Assembly: GCA_903857495.1 (NCBI GenBank)
Contig: CAIOFF010000015.1
Location: forward strand, 1 to 36,802
DNA length: 36,802 bases
From: an uncultured Holophagaceae bacterium
Lineage (GTDB): Bacteria; Acidobacteriota; Holophagae; Holophagales; Holophagaceae
Direction: 5' to 3'
How positions within the stretch are numbered: position 1 is the first letter of the stretch; the number at the start of each line of letters is the position of its first letter. The notes beneath the pieces are model-generated. The model was not told the origin of the DNA. It was given only the letters and a program-made list of their open reading frames with translations, and did no database searches. The position numbers and the translations under genes are program-made. This document shows positions 18,901 to 25,565 of this stretch, one piece after another.

Positions 18901-19279
18901 CCACGGCCACATGGTGGCGCTCACCAGCGAGACCAGCGCCAGCGACGGTGACATCTTCCCCTACCACTTCCGCTCCGCGGGCCTCGGCCCCCTCATCGGC
19001 AAGCGCACCTGGGGTGGCGTCGTGGGCGGCGGCAACTCGCCCCTCATCGACGGCGGCAGCGTCTTTGTGCCCCAGTCCGGCACCAACGCCCCCACGGGCG
19101 AGTGGATCATCGAAGGCAAGGGCGTGACCCCTGACATCGAGGTGGAGGACGACCCGATCTCCCTGCTCGCGGGCCGGGACCTGCAGCTTGAGCGGGGGGT
19201 CCAGGAGGTCCTGAAGCGCCTGGCCGAGACGCCCATGCAGCTCCCCAAGCGCCCGGCGGATCCCGTCAAGACCAAATAG
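15992..19279 (+). CDS. Exported tricorn-like S41 serine protease
   Basis: A 1095-residue protein with a clean signal peptide (hydrophobic 6-20, AQA before Gln24), so periplasmic or outer-envelope. Residues about 25-560 form two beta-propeller-like halves with repeated PDG motifs (FSPDGKWIAF, WTPDGSSVLF, WSPDGKQVAF). A helical C1-like segment (about 690-760), a PDZ domain (about 775-860) and an S41 catalytic core follow. The core has VRANGGGN, the nucleophile pair Ser984-Asp985 in SASDGD, His760 in GHTYTEGGD, and a plausible Glu1041, lining up with Ser965, His746 and Glu1023 of archaeal tricorn as I recall them. The residue before the histidine is Gly rather than the Ser recalled from archaeal tricorn. 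Likely role: degradation of peptides for nutrition or envelope turnover. Followed by a weak hairpin. Confidence 0.92.
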   Translation: MSIRTLLFRSLALALALAGFAQAQTKLLRFPDIHGDRVVFTHGGDLWTAATTGGLATRLTAHPGLEVFAKFSPDGKWIAFTGQYDGDEQVYVIPSTGGVPRQLTFDPAAGPLAPRGGYDHQVVGWTPDGSSVLFRAGTDADGVLSRTALYTVSLGGGLPKKLPMPTAGPGSFSPDGKRIVYAPMFRDFRHWKRYEGGWAQELYVFDLATNQQKKLASSPRTERDPMWIGDQVCFASDRDGTLNLYTVDPATDTVKQLTFQKTWDVRWPSSDHASRIVYELNGELRIFNVKEGGDTGLAITVPTDGGASRPSRISVERNIEGFALSPKGERALFVARGDVFTVPVEKGPVRNLTNSSGAHDRHARWSPDGKQVAFISDLSGEDQLYLVAQDGKGRPEALTTGLTVQLNAPFWAPDGKRLAFTDKNGIIYVVTVADRKLVQAGRDANGRVSDLAWSPDGQFLAFSLSNPNGVRSLHVWGLADQQLHRLTGELFPVMDPAWDPEGKYLYALSRRDYAPQMSNLEFDYAGNRNLDIVAYALRRDVPHPFPQESDEVGASAEKREEGEKKAEGPRAPVSVRIDFEGFEQRGTRVPVPADNLSGLEAIRGFLLYAKAPANVNGEANGRRGGGSSLWIFDLKKRQESELLAEVQGWTLSQDGSKILARAGQGPAATYQLVDAKAKGGDKKTVSTKDLYVDRIPAEEWREVYDEAWRRFRDFFYVKNMHGYDWKALREQYRPWLQHVTHRSDLTYVLTELISELNIGHTYTEGGDAYLPERAKVGLPGARIELDATSGRYRLAKIYRGHNEEPKYRSPLTEVGVDAREGDFILAIDGQELKAQDNPYQLLRNKTFAVTLTLNDKPVAEGARQATYRPIDSDASLRYLDFVLRSRSTVDRLSGGKVGYLHIPDMGAPGLYEFIKWYYPQIRKEGLVVDVRANGGGNISQMILERLGKKLLGTRFGHVGDQPTTYPSTVFHGHMVALTSETSASDGDIFPYHFRSAGLGPLIGKRTWGGVVGGGNSPLIDGGSVFVPQSGTNAPTGEWIIEGKGVTPDIEVEDDPISLLAGRDLQLERGVQEVLKRLAETPMQLPKRPADPVKTK

Positions 19280-19304
19280 ACCTAATAATTGCGCCGGGAA
19301 TATC

Positions 19305-19322
19305 CCATCTGTTTATAGATGG
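19305..19322. terminator. Small hairpin after the tricorn-like gene
   Basis: CCATCT and AGATGG (19305-19310, 19317-19322) are perfect inverted copies separated by six bases. No T-run follows, so intrinsic termination is doubtful. An alternative is an operator for the permease gene that starts at 19433. Nearby, TGCAT occurs at 19323, 19366 and 19381, and ATGCA/TGCAT at 19365-19369 and 19381-19385 form a second small inverted repeat. Confidence 0.3.
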
Positions 19323-19432
19323 TGCATGGGTCGTCTAAGGCCTTGGAAGAAACCTCGTTTTTTGATGCATTTTACTGCGGTGCATGAACGCCCTCCCTGC
19401 TAACGTCGGTTTCGTTCACCTGGAGGTAAACA

Positions 19433-21064
19433 ATGCACTACGGTGCCCTCGCGGCCACGCTCCCCCTGATCGTCCTCCTGATCGGCATCCCGATCCTGAT
19501 GAAGCCGGCTGCCAAAGTGGCTCCGGTGGCCTGGCTGGTGACCGTGCTCACGGCCATCTTTGTCTTCCACTTCCCGACGAAGGTGACGCTGCTGGCAGCC
19601 CTCCAGGGCGGCCTCACGGGCCTCTTCCCGATCATGTACATCCCCTTCGGCGCCCTGGTGGTCTACAACGTCCTCAAGGTCACGGGCTGGATGGACAAGA
19701 TGCAGGGCGCCATGGCCAGCCTCACCGTTGACCGCCGCGCGCAGGCGCTGCTCATTGCCTTCGGCTTCGGCGCCTTCCTGGAGGGCATTTGCGGCTTCGG
19801 CGCGCCGGTGGCCATTCCCGCCAGCATCCTCATCGGCCTGGGCTATAACCCCATGATGGCGGCCCTGGTCTGCCTGGTGGCCAACACGGGCCCCGTGCCC
19901 TTCGGCTCCCTGGCCATCCCCACGGTGACCCTGGCCAAGACCACGGGCCTGGACATCATGAAGCTCTCCCAGATGACCGGCCGCTTCATGGCGCCGCTGG
20001 CGCTGATCATGGCCTTCGCCACGGTCTATGCCATGTCCAAGACCAAGGGCCTCAAGGGGGCCATCGGGACCATCCTGGTGGCCGGCCTCAGCTTCTCCAT
20101 CACCCAGTTCCTGGTGTCCAACTTCATCGGCGCGGACCTCACCTCCGTGCTGGCCGGACTCGCCTGCCTCATCGCCACGGCCATCTACCTGAAGTTCCAG
20201 AAACACGCCCAGCCCTGGCTCTTCGAGGGCGACGCCCCGGCCGACAACACCCCCAAGGCGTTCAACCTCAAGGAGCTGTTCCTCTCCTGGCTGCCCTACC
20301 TGCTCCTGGCCGTGCTCGTCATCGCGGTGAACCTGCCCAAGACCAAGCCCCTGTTCGCCGGTGCCGCCGCGGGCTGGAGCTGGGCCGTGATCAAGGTGCA
20401 GATCGCCGACCCCAATCCTGGCAAGTTCTACGCGTTCACCTGGCTCCAGACCCCCGGCACCATCATGCTCATCGCCGGCGCCATCGCCTTCCCCTTCATG
20501 GGCATCAAGTATTCCGTGATGGGCGAGCAGGTCGGCAAGACCTTCAAGCAGATGATCCCCTCCTTCATCGCCGTGGCCTGCATCCTCTCCATCGCCTCGG
20601 TCATGAACCTGGCCCTGCCCATCATCGATCCCAAGACCAAGCTGGCCTTCGCCGGGGACCTGGCCAACAAGCAGATCTCCATGGTGGCCACCATGGCCAA
20701 CGGCATCGTGGCCCTGGTCAGCCAGCACGTCTATCCGCTGCTGAGTCCCCTCTTCGGCACCATCGGCGTGTTCCTCACCGGCAGCAACACTTCTGCGAAC
20801 GCCCTCTTCGGCAACCTGCAGAAGCTCACCGCCCAGGGCATGGGCCTGTCGGACATCCTCATGACCTCTGCCGGCAGCGCCGGTGCCTCCGCCGGCAAGA
20901 TGATCTCCCCCCAGAGCATCGTCATCGCCGCCGCCGCTGTGGGCCTGGCGGGCAAGGAAGGCCTGATCATGCGGCAGACGATCAAGTACACGATCCCCTA
21001 CGTGCTCCTGCTGGCCCTCATGACCTGGGGCTTTGCCTTCCTGTTCCCGGGCCTCGTACCCTGA
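19433..21064 (+). CDS. LctP-family hydroxy-acid permease (first copy)
   Basis: A 543-residue polytopic inner-membrane proton symporter of the LctP family, which carries L-lactate, D-lactate or glycolate. Family hallmarks are present: FGFGAFLEGICGFGAPVAIPASILIGLG, VCLVANTGPVPFGSLAIPT, and near the C-terminus FLTGSNTSANALFGNLQ and GKMISPQSIVIAAAAVGL. The start has a strong GGAGG ribosome site seven bases upstream. Only 36 bases separate it from the glycerate kinase gene, so the two are very likely co-transcribed, which raises D-glycerate as a possible substrate alongside lactate. A second LctP gene follows 2.7 kb downstream with a different neighbour. Confidence 0.93.
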   Translation: MHYGALAATLPLIVLLIGIPILMKPAAKVAPVAWLVTVLTAIFVFHFPTKVTLLAALQGGLTGLFPIMYIPFGALVVYNVLKVTGWMDKMQGAMASLTVDRRAQALLIAFGFGAFLEGICGFGAPVAIPASILIGLGYNPMMAALVCLVANTGPVPFGSLAIPTVTLAKTTGLDIMKLSQMTGRFMAPLALIMAFATVYAMSKTKGLKGAIGTILVAGLSFSITQFLVSNFIGADLTSVLAGLACLIATAIYLKFQKHAQPWLFEGDAPADNTPKAFNLKELFLSWLPYLLLAVLVIAVNLPKTKPLFAGAAAGWSWAVIKVQIADPNPGKFYAFTWLQTPGTIMLIAGAIAFPFMGIKYSVMGEQVGKTFKQMIPSFIAVACILSIASVMNLALPIIDPKTKLAFAGDLANKQISMVATMANGIVALVSQHVYPLLSPLFGTIGVFLTGSNTSANALFGNLQKLTAQGMGLSDILMTSAGSAGASAGKMISPQSIVIAAAAVGLAGKEGLIMRQTIKYTIPYVLLLALMTWGFAFLFPGLVP

Positions 21065-21100
21065 TCCAGTCAGACTGACCTGCAGAGAGAGGTGGACGCC

Positions 21101-22243
21101 ATGCGCATCATCGTTGCTCCGGATTCCTTCAAGGGCAGCGTGTCGGCCCTGGGTGTGGCCGAGGCCATGGAGCGTGGCATCCACGCCGTGTTTCCGACTG
21201 CCGAGGTCTTCAAGGTGCCCATCGCCGATGGTGGCGAGGGCACCGTGGAGGCTCTGGTGGCGGCCACCGGGGGGCAGCTGCGGCACACGGAGGTCCGCGG
21301 TCCCCTGAGCAGCCCCGTGTGCGCCCACTGGGGCGTCTCCGGCGACGGAGCCACGGCCTTCATCGAGATGGCCTCGGCCTCGGGCCTGCCCCTGGTGCCG
21401 AAGGAGCTGCGGGACCCCCGCCTCACCAGCACCTATGGAACGGGCCAGCTGATGCAGGCCGCCCTCGACGCGGGCCTGCGCAAGCTGGTCATCGGCATCG
21501 GCGGCAGCGCCACCAACGACGGCGGCACGGGCATGGCGCGCGCGCTGGGGATCCGCTTCCTGGACGCCGCGGGAGCGGACCTGCCGGAAGGCGGCGGCGC
21601 CCTGGCGCGGCTGGCGCGGATCGACCTCTCGGGGCTGGATCCCCGCGTGGCCGAGGCGAGCCTGCTGGTGGCCTGCGATGTGGACAATCCTCTCTGTGGG
21701 CCCCGGGGCGCCTCGGCGGTCTACGGCCCCCAGAAGGGCGCGACCCCGGAGCTGGTGGCCGAGCTGGATGCCGCCCTGGGTGTCTTCGCCCGGGTGGCCG
21801 CCGAAGCCACGGGCCGCGACCTGGCGACTGCTTCCGGTGCCGGCGCCGCCGGTGGCCTGGGCGCGGGACTGCTCTTCTTCACGCCCGCCAGCCTCCGGCC
21901 CGGCGTGGCCATCGTGCTGGAGACCACGGGCTTCGACGCCCTGGTCAAGGATGCGGACCTGGTCCTCACCGGCGAGGGCCGCACGGACTTCCAGACCGCC
22001 ATGGGCAAGGCGCCCGTGGGCGTGGCCGCCGTGGCCAAGCAGCACGGCGTCCCGGTGATCTGCCTCTCGGGGGGGCTGGGCGAAGGGGCCGACGACGTGC
22101 TGGCCCACGGCATCGACGGTCTCGCCAGCATCGTGCCCCAGCCCATGGCGCTGGAGGACTGCATGGCCCAGGGAGCGGCCCTGCTGGAAGCCGCCGCCGC
22201 CCGGGTCTGTCGCCTGCTCAAGGTGGGTCAGGCGCTGCGGTAA
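21101..22243 (+). CDS. Glycerate kinase (GlxK/GarK family)
   Basis: A 380-residue cytosolic kinase that phosphorylates D-glycerate, giving 2-phosphoglycerate in GarK/GlxK enzymes. Recognised by MRIIVAPDSFKGSVSA at the N-terminus, PIADGGEGTVEAL, IGIGGSATNDGGTGMARALG and LTGEGRTDFQTAMGKAPVGVA. The ATG at 21101 directly follows a purine-rich ribosome site (AGAGAGG) and begins the protein exactly as in the family; a GTG nine bases upstream is less likely. It forms an operon with the LctP permease. Glycerate is the product of tartronate semialdehyde reduction in glyoxylate assimilation, but the carboligase and reductase of that route are not in this window. Confidence 0.95.
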   Translation: MRIIVAPDSFKGSVSALGVAEAMERGIHAVFPTAEVFKVPIADGGEGTVEALVAATGGQLRHTEVRGPLSSPVCAHWGVSGDGATAFIEMASASGLPLVPKELRDPRLTSTYGTGQLMQAALDAGLRKLVIGIGGSATNDGGTGMARALGIRFLDAAGADLPEGGGALARLARIDLSGLDPRVAEASLLVACDVDNPLCGPRGASAVYGPQKGATPELVAELDAALGVFARVAAEATGRDLATASGAGAAGGLGAGLLFFTPASLRPGVAIVLETTGFDALVKDADLVLTGEGRTDFQTAMGKAPVGVAAVAKQHGVPVICLSGGLGEGADDVLAHGIDGLASIVPQPMALEDCMAQGAALLEAAAARVCRLLKVGQALR

Positions 22244-22735
22244 TAGCAAAAGGCAAGTCAGCCACCGATGAAGGCTGCTATACACCGCTGCAAGCCAAAA
22301 GCAAATCAGCCACCGATGAACACCGATGAACACCGATAAAAGCATGATGAAAAACACGTCCTGGTAATCGGCCTTGCTCCGCCAAATTTGGCCTTCAAAG
22401 ATCTCCACCAAGGACACGAAGAACGACCCCGAAGGACCACGAAGGCGCAGTCATCGCGCCGACTCATCCTCTGCATGGGCCCGCCTGCGGCGGCTTCCGG
22501 CGGCGCCGGAAGTCATCCCGGGGTGCCACGGCCGCGCCCCCCAAATGGCGCGACAGTGTCACCCCGAGATGGAGCCCATGCACCGGTGCCGATGAACCCC
22601 AGCATCTTTATCCCCGTTCATCCCTTTGATCCCCGTCAAAGGCCTTTGGACTCGAAGCAAATATATAACATAAGTATTTTCCTTATCATCTTTTAATCAG
22701 CTTTTATCGGTGTTCATCGGTGGCCAATCTTTTCT
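22244..22735. other. Non-coding repeat mosaic between convergent glxK and lysR genes
   Basis: This 492-base stretch has no credible gene. Besides element C it contains fragments of two other repeat classes: an ACCACGAAG-like stretch at about 22405-22446, and a GGGGATGAA-like right arm at about 22600-22642 whose complement closely resembles the CACCGATGAA units of element C. A direct repeat of about 20 bases (AGTCAGCCACCGATGAA and AATCAGCCACCGATGAA) occurs at about 22255-22272 and 22304-22320. The segment from 22640 to 22700 is unusually A+T-rich. Confidence 0.6.
22309..22724. repeat. Inverted short-unit repeat element C (CACCGATGAA units), arms far apart
   Basis: Left arm 22309-22343 has three tandem 10-mers (CACCGATGAA twice, then CACCGATAAA) flanked by GC and AGC. 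The right arm 22700-22724 is the exact inverted copy of the left arm minus one 10-mer. The arms are about 356 bases apart, and the space between is filled with other decayed repeat pieces, as if later elements had inserted. The right arm ends 12 bases past the lysR stop, and a further unit near 22262 lies close to the glycerate kinase stop. Confidence 0.85.
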
Positions 22736-23641
22736 TTATTTCGCCTCTGCCACAGGGACGGCCTTCAGCTGCTCGCGGACGTGCTGGAAGAAGGCCTTCT
22801 CGGCGGCGCTGAGGTGCCGGGCGGGGTTCCACACCAGGTGGGAGGAGATCCGGATCTCGGGGCCATCCCAGTGCAGGGCCACCAGGGTGCCGGCCCGGAG
22901 CTCGGCTTCCACGGCCATCCGCGGCAGGGGGGCGACGCCCAGGCCCTCCATCACGCAGCGCTTGATGGTCTCCACGCCCTGGAACTCGGTGAAGTCCCCG
23001 GGGTGGGCCCCGGCGGTGATGAGCTGCCGCTCGAACTGGTTGCGGTAGCTGCAGCCCAGGGCCTTGAGCAGGACCTCCTCGCCCATGAGGTCCTGGGCGG
23101 AGACGTTGGGGGCGAAAGCCAGCCGGTGGGAGGGGGCGGCCAGGATGAGGATCTCCTCGTCCCGCAGCCGCTCCACGGCCAGGGTCTTCGAGGGGAAGGG
23201 CTCCTCCAGGATGAAGGCGAAGTCCACGGCGCCCTCCAGCACCTGGCGCTTGAAGTCCCGCACGAAACCCGGCTGGAACTGGAGCCGAACCCGGGGAAAC
23301 TTCGCCCGGAAGGTCCGGAGGAGGGGGGGCAGCAGGTAGGTGCAGACGGACTCGGGTCCTGTGAAGCGGAGGGTGCCCACGCCCTCCTCCTCGAGGACCG
23401 AAGCCTTCGCCTCGTGGGTCAGCGATAGGATGCGCTCCGCATACACCAGGAACCGCGCCCCGGGCTCCGTCAGCTCCAGGCGGTTGCCCACCCGGTTGAA
23501 CAGGTCCGTCCCCAGGTCCTCCTCCAGGCTCTTGATCTGGGCCGTGACGCTGGACTGCGCATAACCTAGGCCAGTGGCGGCGTGGGTGAAGTTCAGCGTC
23601 CGGGCGGCGGCGCAGAAGGTGGAGAGCGTGCGGACATCCAT
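22736..23641 (-). CDS. LysR-family transcriptional regulator
   Basis: A 301-residue DNA-binding regulator. The N-terminal winged helix-turn-helix (about 1-60) reads MDVRTLSTFCAAARTLNFTH, then GYAQSSVTAQIKSLEEDLG and LFNRVGNRLELTEPG, a standard LysR pattern. Residues 90-295 are the effector-binding fold. The frame is open to 23686, but the family start is at 23641; the shorter start also frees the palindromes at 23661-23687 to be intergenic. It is transcribed away from the second LctP permease gene, the usual arrangement for a LysR regulator that controls its divergent neighbour and itself. The effector is unknown; glycolate, lactate or glyoxylate are reasonable candidates from context. Confidence 0.93.
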   Translation of the reverse strand: MDVRTLSTFCAAARTLNFTHAATGLGYAQSSVTAQIKSLEEDLGTDLFNRVGNRLELTEPGARFLVYAERILSLTHEAKASVLEEEGVGTLRFTGPESVCTYLLPPLLRTFRAKFPRVRLQFQPGFVRDFKRQVLEGAVDFAFILEEPFPSKTLAVERLRDEEILILAAPSHRLAFAPNVSAQDLMGEEVLLKALGCSYRNQFERQLITAGAHPGDFTEFQGVETIKRCVMEGLGVAPLPRMAVEAELRAGTLVALHWDGPEIRISSHLVWNPARHLSAAEKAFFQHVREQLKAVPVAEAK

Positions 23642-23660
23642 GGCCCGTAGTCTACCGGCT

Positions 23661-23687
23661 GCATCGGAAAACCCGATGCTAAGCATC
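23661..23687. promoter_or_regulatory. Overlapping palindromes, probable LysR operator
   Basis: GCATCGG (23661-23667) and CCGATGC (23673-23679) are perfect inverted copies five bases apart. The second arm overlaps another perfect palindrome, GATGC-TAA-GCATC (23675-23687). They lie 20-46 bases upstream of the lysR start codon. LysR regulators usually bind interrupted palindromes near their own promoter, so this is the best operator candidate. Confidence 0.6.
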
Positions 23688-23746
23688 AGAAATTACCATC
23701 TGGTCAAGAATCAGGGGTCACGGAAGATTGGAATTTCAGGATTCAC

Positions 23747-23766
23747 GCATCGACTTTGTCCGATGC
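23747..23766. promoter_or_regulatory. Second GCATCG/CGATGC palindrome upstream of the permease gene
   Basis: GCATCG (23747-23752) and CGATGC (23761-23766) repeat the same half-sites as the palindrome at 23661-23679, with an eight-base spacer. This copy is 34 bases before the permease start, so it would lie near or downstream of the permease promoter. Two related sites about 87 bases apart suit a recruitment site and an activation site or a DNA loop. Confidence 0.5.
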
Positions 23767-23799
23767 TCCTCCCTCACCGTTCCGTTGAAAGGTCATCCC

Positions 23800-25461
23800 A
23801 TGCCCTGGAATCAGAACTACGCTGCGTTGAACGGGAGCCTCCTGCTGACGGCCCTCGTGGTGGCCATTCCCATCTTCTTCCTGTTCTGGGCCCTGGCGGT
23901 CAAGCGGATGAAGGGCCATGTGGCGGGCCTGCTCACCCTGGCCCTCACCATCGTTATCAGCGTCGTGGTCTACCGCATGCCCATCACCGCAGCGCTCTCG
24001 GCCTCGGCCCTGGGCATGCTGACGGGCCTGTTCCCCATCGGCTGGATCATCCTGACGGCAGTGTTCCTGTTCAACCTGACCGTCGAGTCGGGCCAGTTCG
24101 AGGTCATCAAGAGCTCCATCTCCTCCCTGTCCCCGGATCGTCGCATCCAGGCCCTGCTGATTGCTTTCTCGTTCTCTGCCTTCATGGAGGGCGTGGCCGG
24201 CCAGGGCGCCCCCGTGGCCGTGGCTGCGGCCATGCTCATCGGCCTCGGCTTCCCGCCGCTGACCGCAGCCGTCATCTGCCTCGTGGCCAACACGCCCCCC
24301 GTGCCCTTCGGCCCCGTGGGTGTGCCCACGATCATGATGTCGACCGTGACCGGGATTCCCGCCACCACCATGGCCCGCGCCGTGGGCATCGACATGGCCC
24401 TCATGGCCCTGATCATCCCCTTCTTCATGGTGGTGGTCATGGTGGGCTTCCAGAAGGCCAAGGAAGTGCTGCCCGCGGCCCTGGTGGCGGGTGTCAGTTA
24501 CGCCGCGGCCTCCCTGGTGCTCTCTACCTGGTTCGGGCCCGAGCTGCCGGCCATCACCGCTTCGGTGGTGTCGCTCGTCTGCCTCGTGGGCTTCATCAAG
24601 ATCTGGCAGCCCAAGACCATCTGGACCTTCGAGAACGATGCGGCGGACGCGACCGCCAACGCCACCGCCCACACCGCGGGTCAGGTCTTCAAGGCCTGGT
24701 CGCCCTTCCTCATCCTCATGGTCGTCATGGGCATCTGGGGTACCCCCGCCTTCAAGGCCTATGCCGAGAAGACCCACCACTGGTTCCTGGCCGTGCCCAA
24801 GTGGCCCGGGCTGGACGGCATCGTCTTCAAGGCCGCGCCCATCGTCGCCAAGCCCGCCGCCTACGCCGCCAGCTACAAGTGGCAGTACCTCACGGCCCCC
24901 GGCACAGCGATGTTCCTCTCCGCCCTGCTCTCCATGGTCGTGCTGAAGATCTCCCCCGCCATCGGCGCCCGGGTGTTCGCCAAGACCTTCATGCAGCTGC
25001 GCTTCGCCCTCATCACCCTGGCCTCGGTCATCGGCCTCGGCTTCCTGGCCAACTACTCGGGCATGTCCTTCACCCTGGGTCTGGCCATGGCGGTGCTCAC
25101 GGGCATGGCCTTCCCCATCTTCAGCCCGATCATCGGCCTCATTGGCGTGTTCCTCACGGGCTCGGTGACCTCGTCGGCGGCCCTGTTCGGCAAGCTCCAG
25201 CAGGTCACGGCCATCCAGCTGGGCCTGAACCCCGTGCTCACCACCTCGGCGAACCTCTTCGGCGGGGTCATGGGCAAGCTCATCTCCCCCCAGTCCATCG
25301 CCGTGGCCTGCGCGGCCGTGGGCCTGGTGGGCAAGGAAACCGATATTTTCCGAAAGACCCTCAAGTATTCGATGATCCTGCTGGGTATGGTGATAGTCAT
25401 CATCCTCTTGCAAGCCTTTGTCATGCCCTGGATCTTGCCCACCGCGCCGGTCGTGAGTTGA
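23800..25461 (+). CDS. LctP-family hydroxy-acid permease (second copy, possibly glycolate permease)
   Basis: A 553-residue inner-membrane permease paralogous to the one at 19433. Hallmarks: FSFSAFMEGVAGQGAPVAVAAAMLIGLG, CLVANTPPVPFGPVGVPT, FLTGSVTSSAALFGKLQ and GKLISPQSIAVACAAVGL. Where the first copy has ICGFGAP this one has VAGQGAP, so substrate choice may differ. Start at 23800, with AAAGG eight bases upstream; the longer frame from 23728 has no ribosome site and lacks family similarity. The gene is divergent from lysR and precedes malate synthase. In E. coli an LctP-family permease (GlcA) accompanies malate synthase G in glycolate use, so glycolate is the leading guess. Confidence 0.92.
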   Translation: MPWNQNYAALNGSLLLTALVVAIPIFFLFWALAVKRMKGHVAGLLTLALTIVISVVVYRMPITAALSASALGMLTGLFPIGWIILTAVFLFNLTVESGQFEVIKSSISSLSPDRRIQALLIAFSFSAFMEGVAGQGAPVAVAAAMLIGLGFPPLTAAVICLVANTPPVPFGPVGVPTIMMSTVTGIPATTMARAVGIDMALMALIIPFFMVVVMVGFQKAKEVLPAALVAGVSYAAASLVLSTWFGPELPAITASVVSLVCLVGFIKIWQPKTIWTFENDAADATANATAHTAGQVFKAWSPFLILMVVMGIWGTPAFKAYAEKTHHWFLAVPKWPGLDGIVFKAAPIVAKPAAYAASYKWQYLTAPGTAMFLSALLSMVVLKISPAIGARVFAKTFMQLRFALITLASVIGLGFLANYSGMSFTLGLAMAVLTGMAFPIFSPIIGLIGVFLTGSVTSSAALFGKLQQVTAIQLGLNPVLTTSANLFGGVMGKLISPQSIAVACAAVGLVGKETDIFRKTLKYSMILLGMVIVIILLQAFVMPWILPTAPVVS

Positions 25462-25473
25462 CCGCCCAGGCGG
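25462..25473. terminator. Short G+C hairpin after the second permease gene
   Basis: CCGCC (25462-25466) and GGCGG (25469-25473) are inverted copies starting right after the stop codon. The two-base loop is too small unless the stem opens by a pair, and no T-run follows directly, so termination here would be weak. Confidence 0.2.
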
Positions 25474-25522
25474 CATGAGTTAATCAAGTATTTTCCCCCC
25501 TTTATGGCACATGAAAACCAGG

Positions 25523-25554
25523 GAAGCGCCTAATCAGCGGGTGCTTCTCTTTTT
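25523..25554 (+). terminator. Terminator-like hairpin adjoining the malate synthase ribosome site (possible attenuator)
   Basis: GAAGCGCC (25523-25530) can pair with GGTGCTTC (25540-25547) over eight base pairs, one of them G-U, with a nine-base loop. TCTTTTT follows directly at 25548-25554, which is the form of an intrinsic terminator. The next base begins the AGGAG ribosome site of malate synthase (start 25566). A terminator this close to a start codon means either that transcripts from the permease gene end here or that the leader is regulated by antitermination. Confidence 0.6.
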
Positions 25555-25565
25555 AGGAGCTAGAA

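Noticed and set aside
16040-18967. Minus-strand open frame of 975 codons opposite the tricorn-like gene
   Set aside because: Shadow frame of a G+C-rich gene; no motif, Val/Ala/His/Gly-rich.
19400-22417. Minus-strand open frame of 1005 codons spanning the first permease and glycerate kinase
   Set aside because: It crosses two well-supported genes on the other strand and starts in repeat debris; composition is that of an antisense artefact.
25505-25510. TGGCAC before malate synthase as a sigma-54 -24 element
   Set aside because: The matching GC element of the -12 box is absent at the required spacing.
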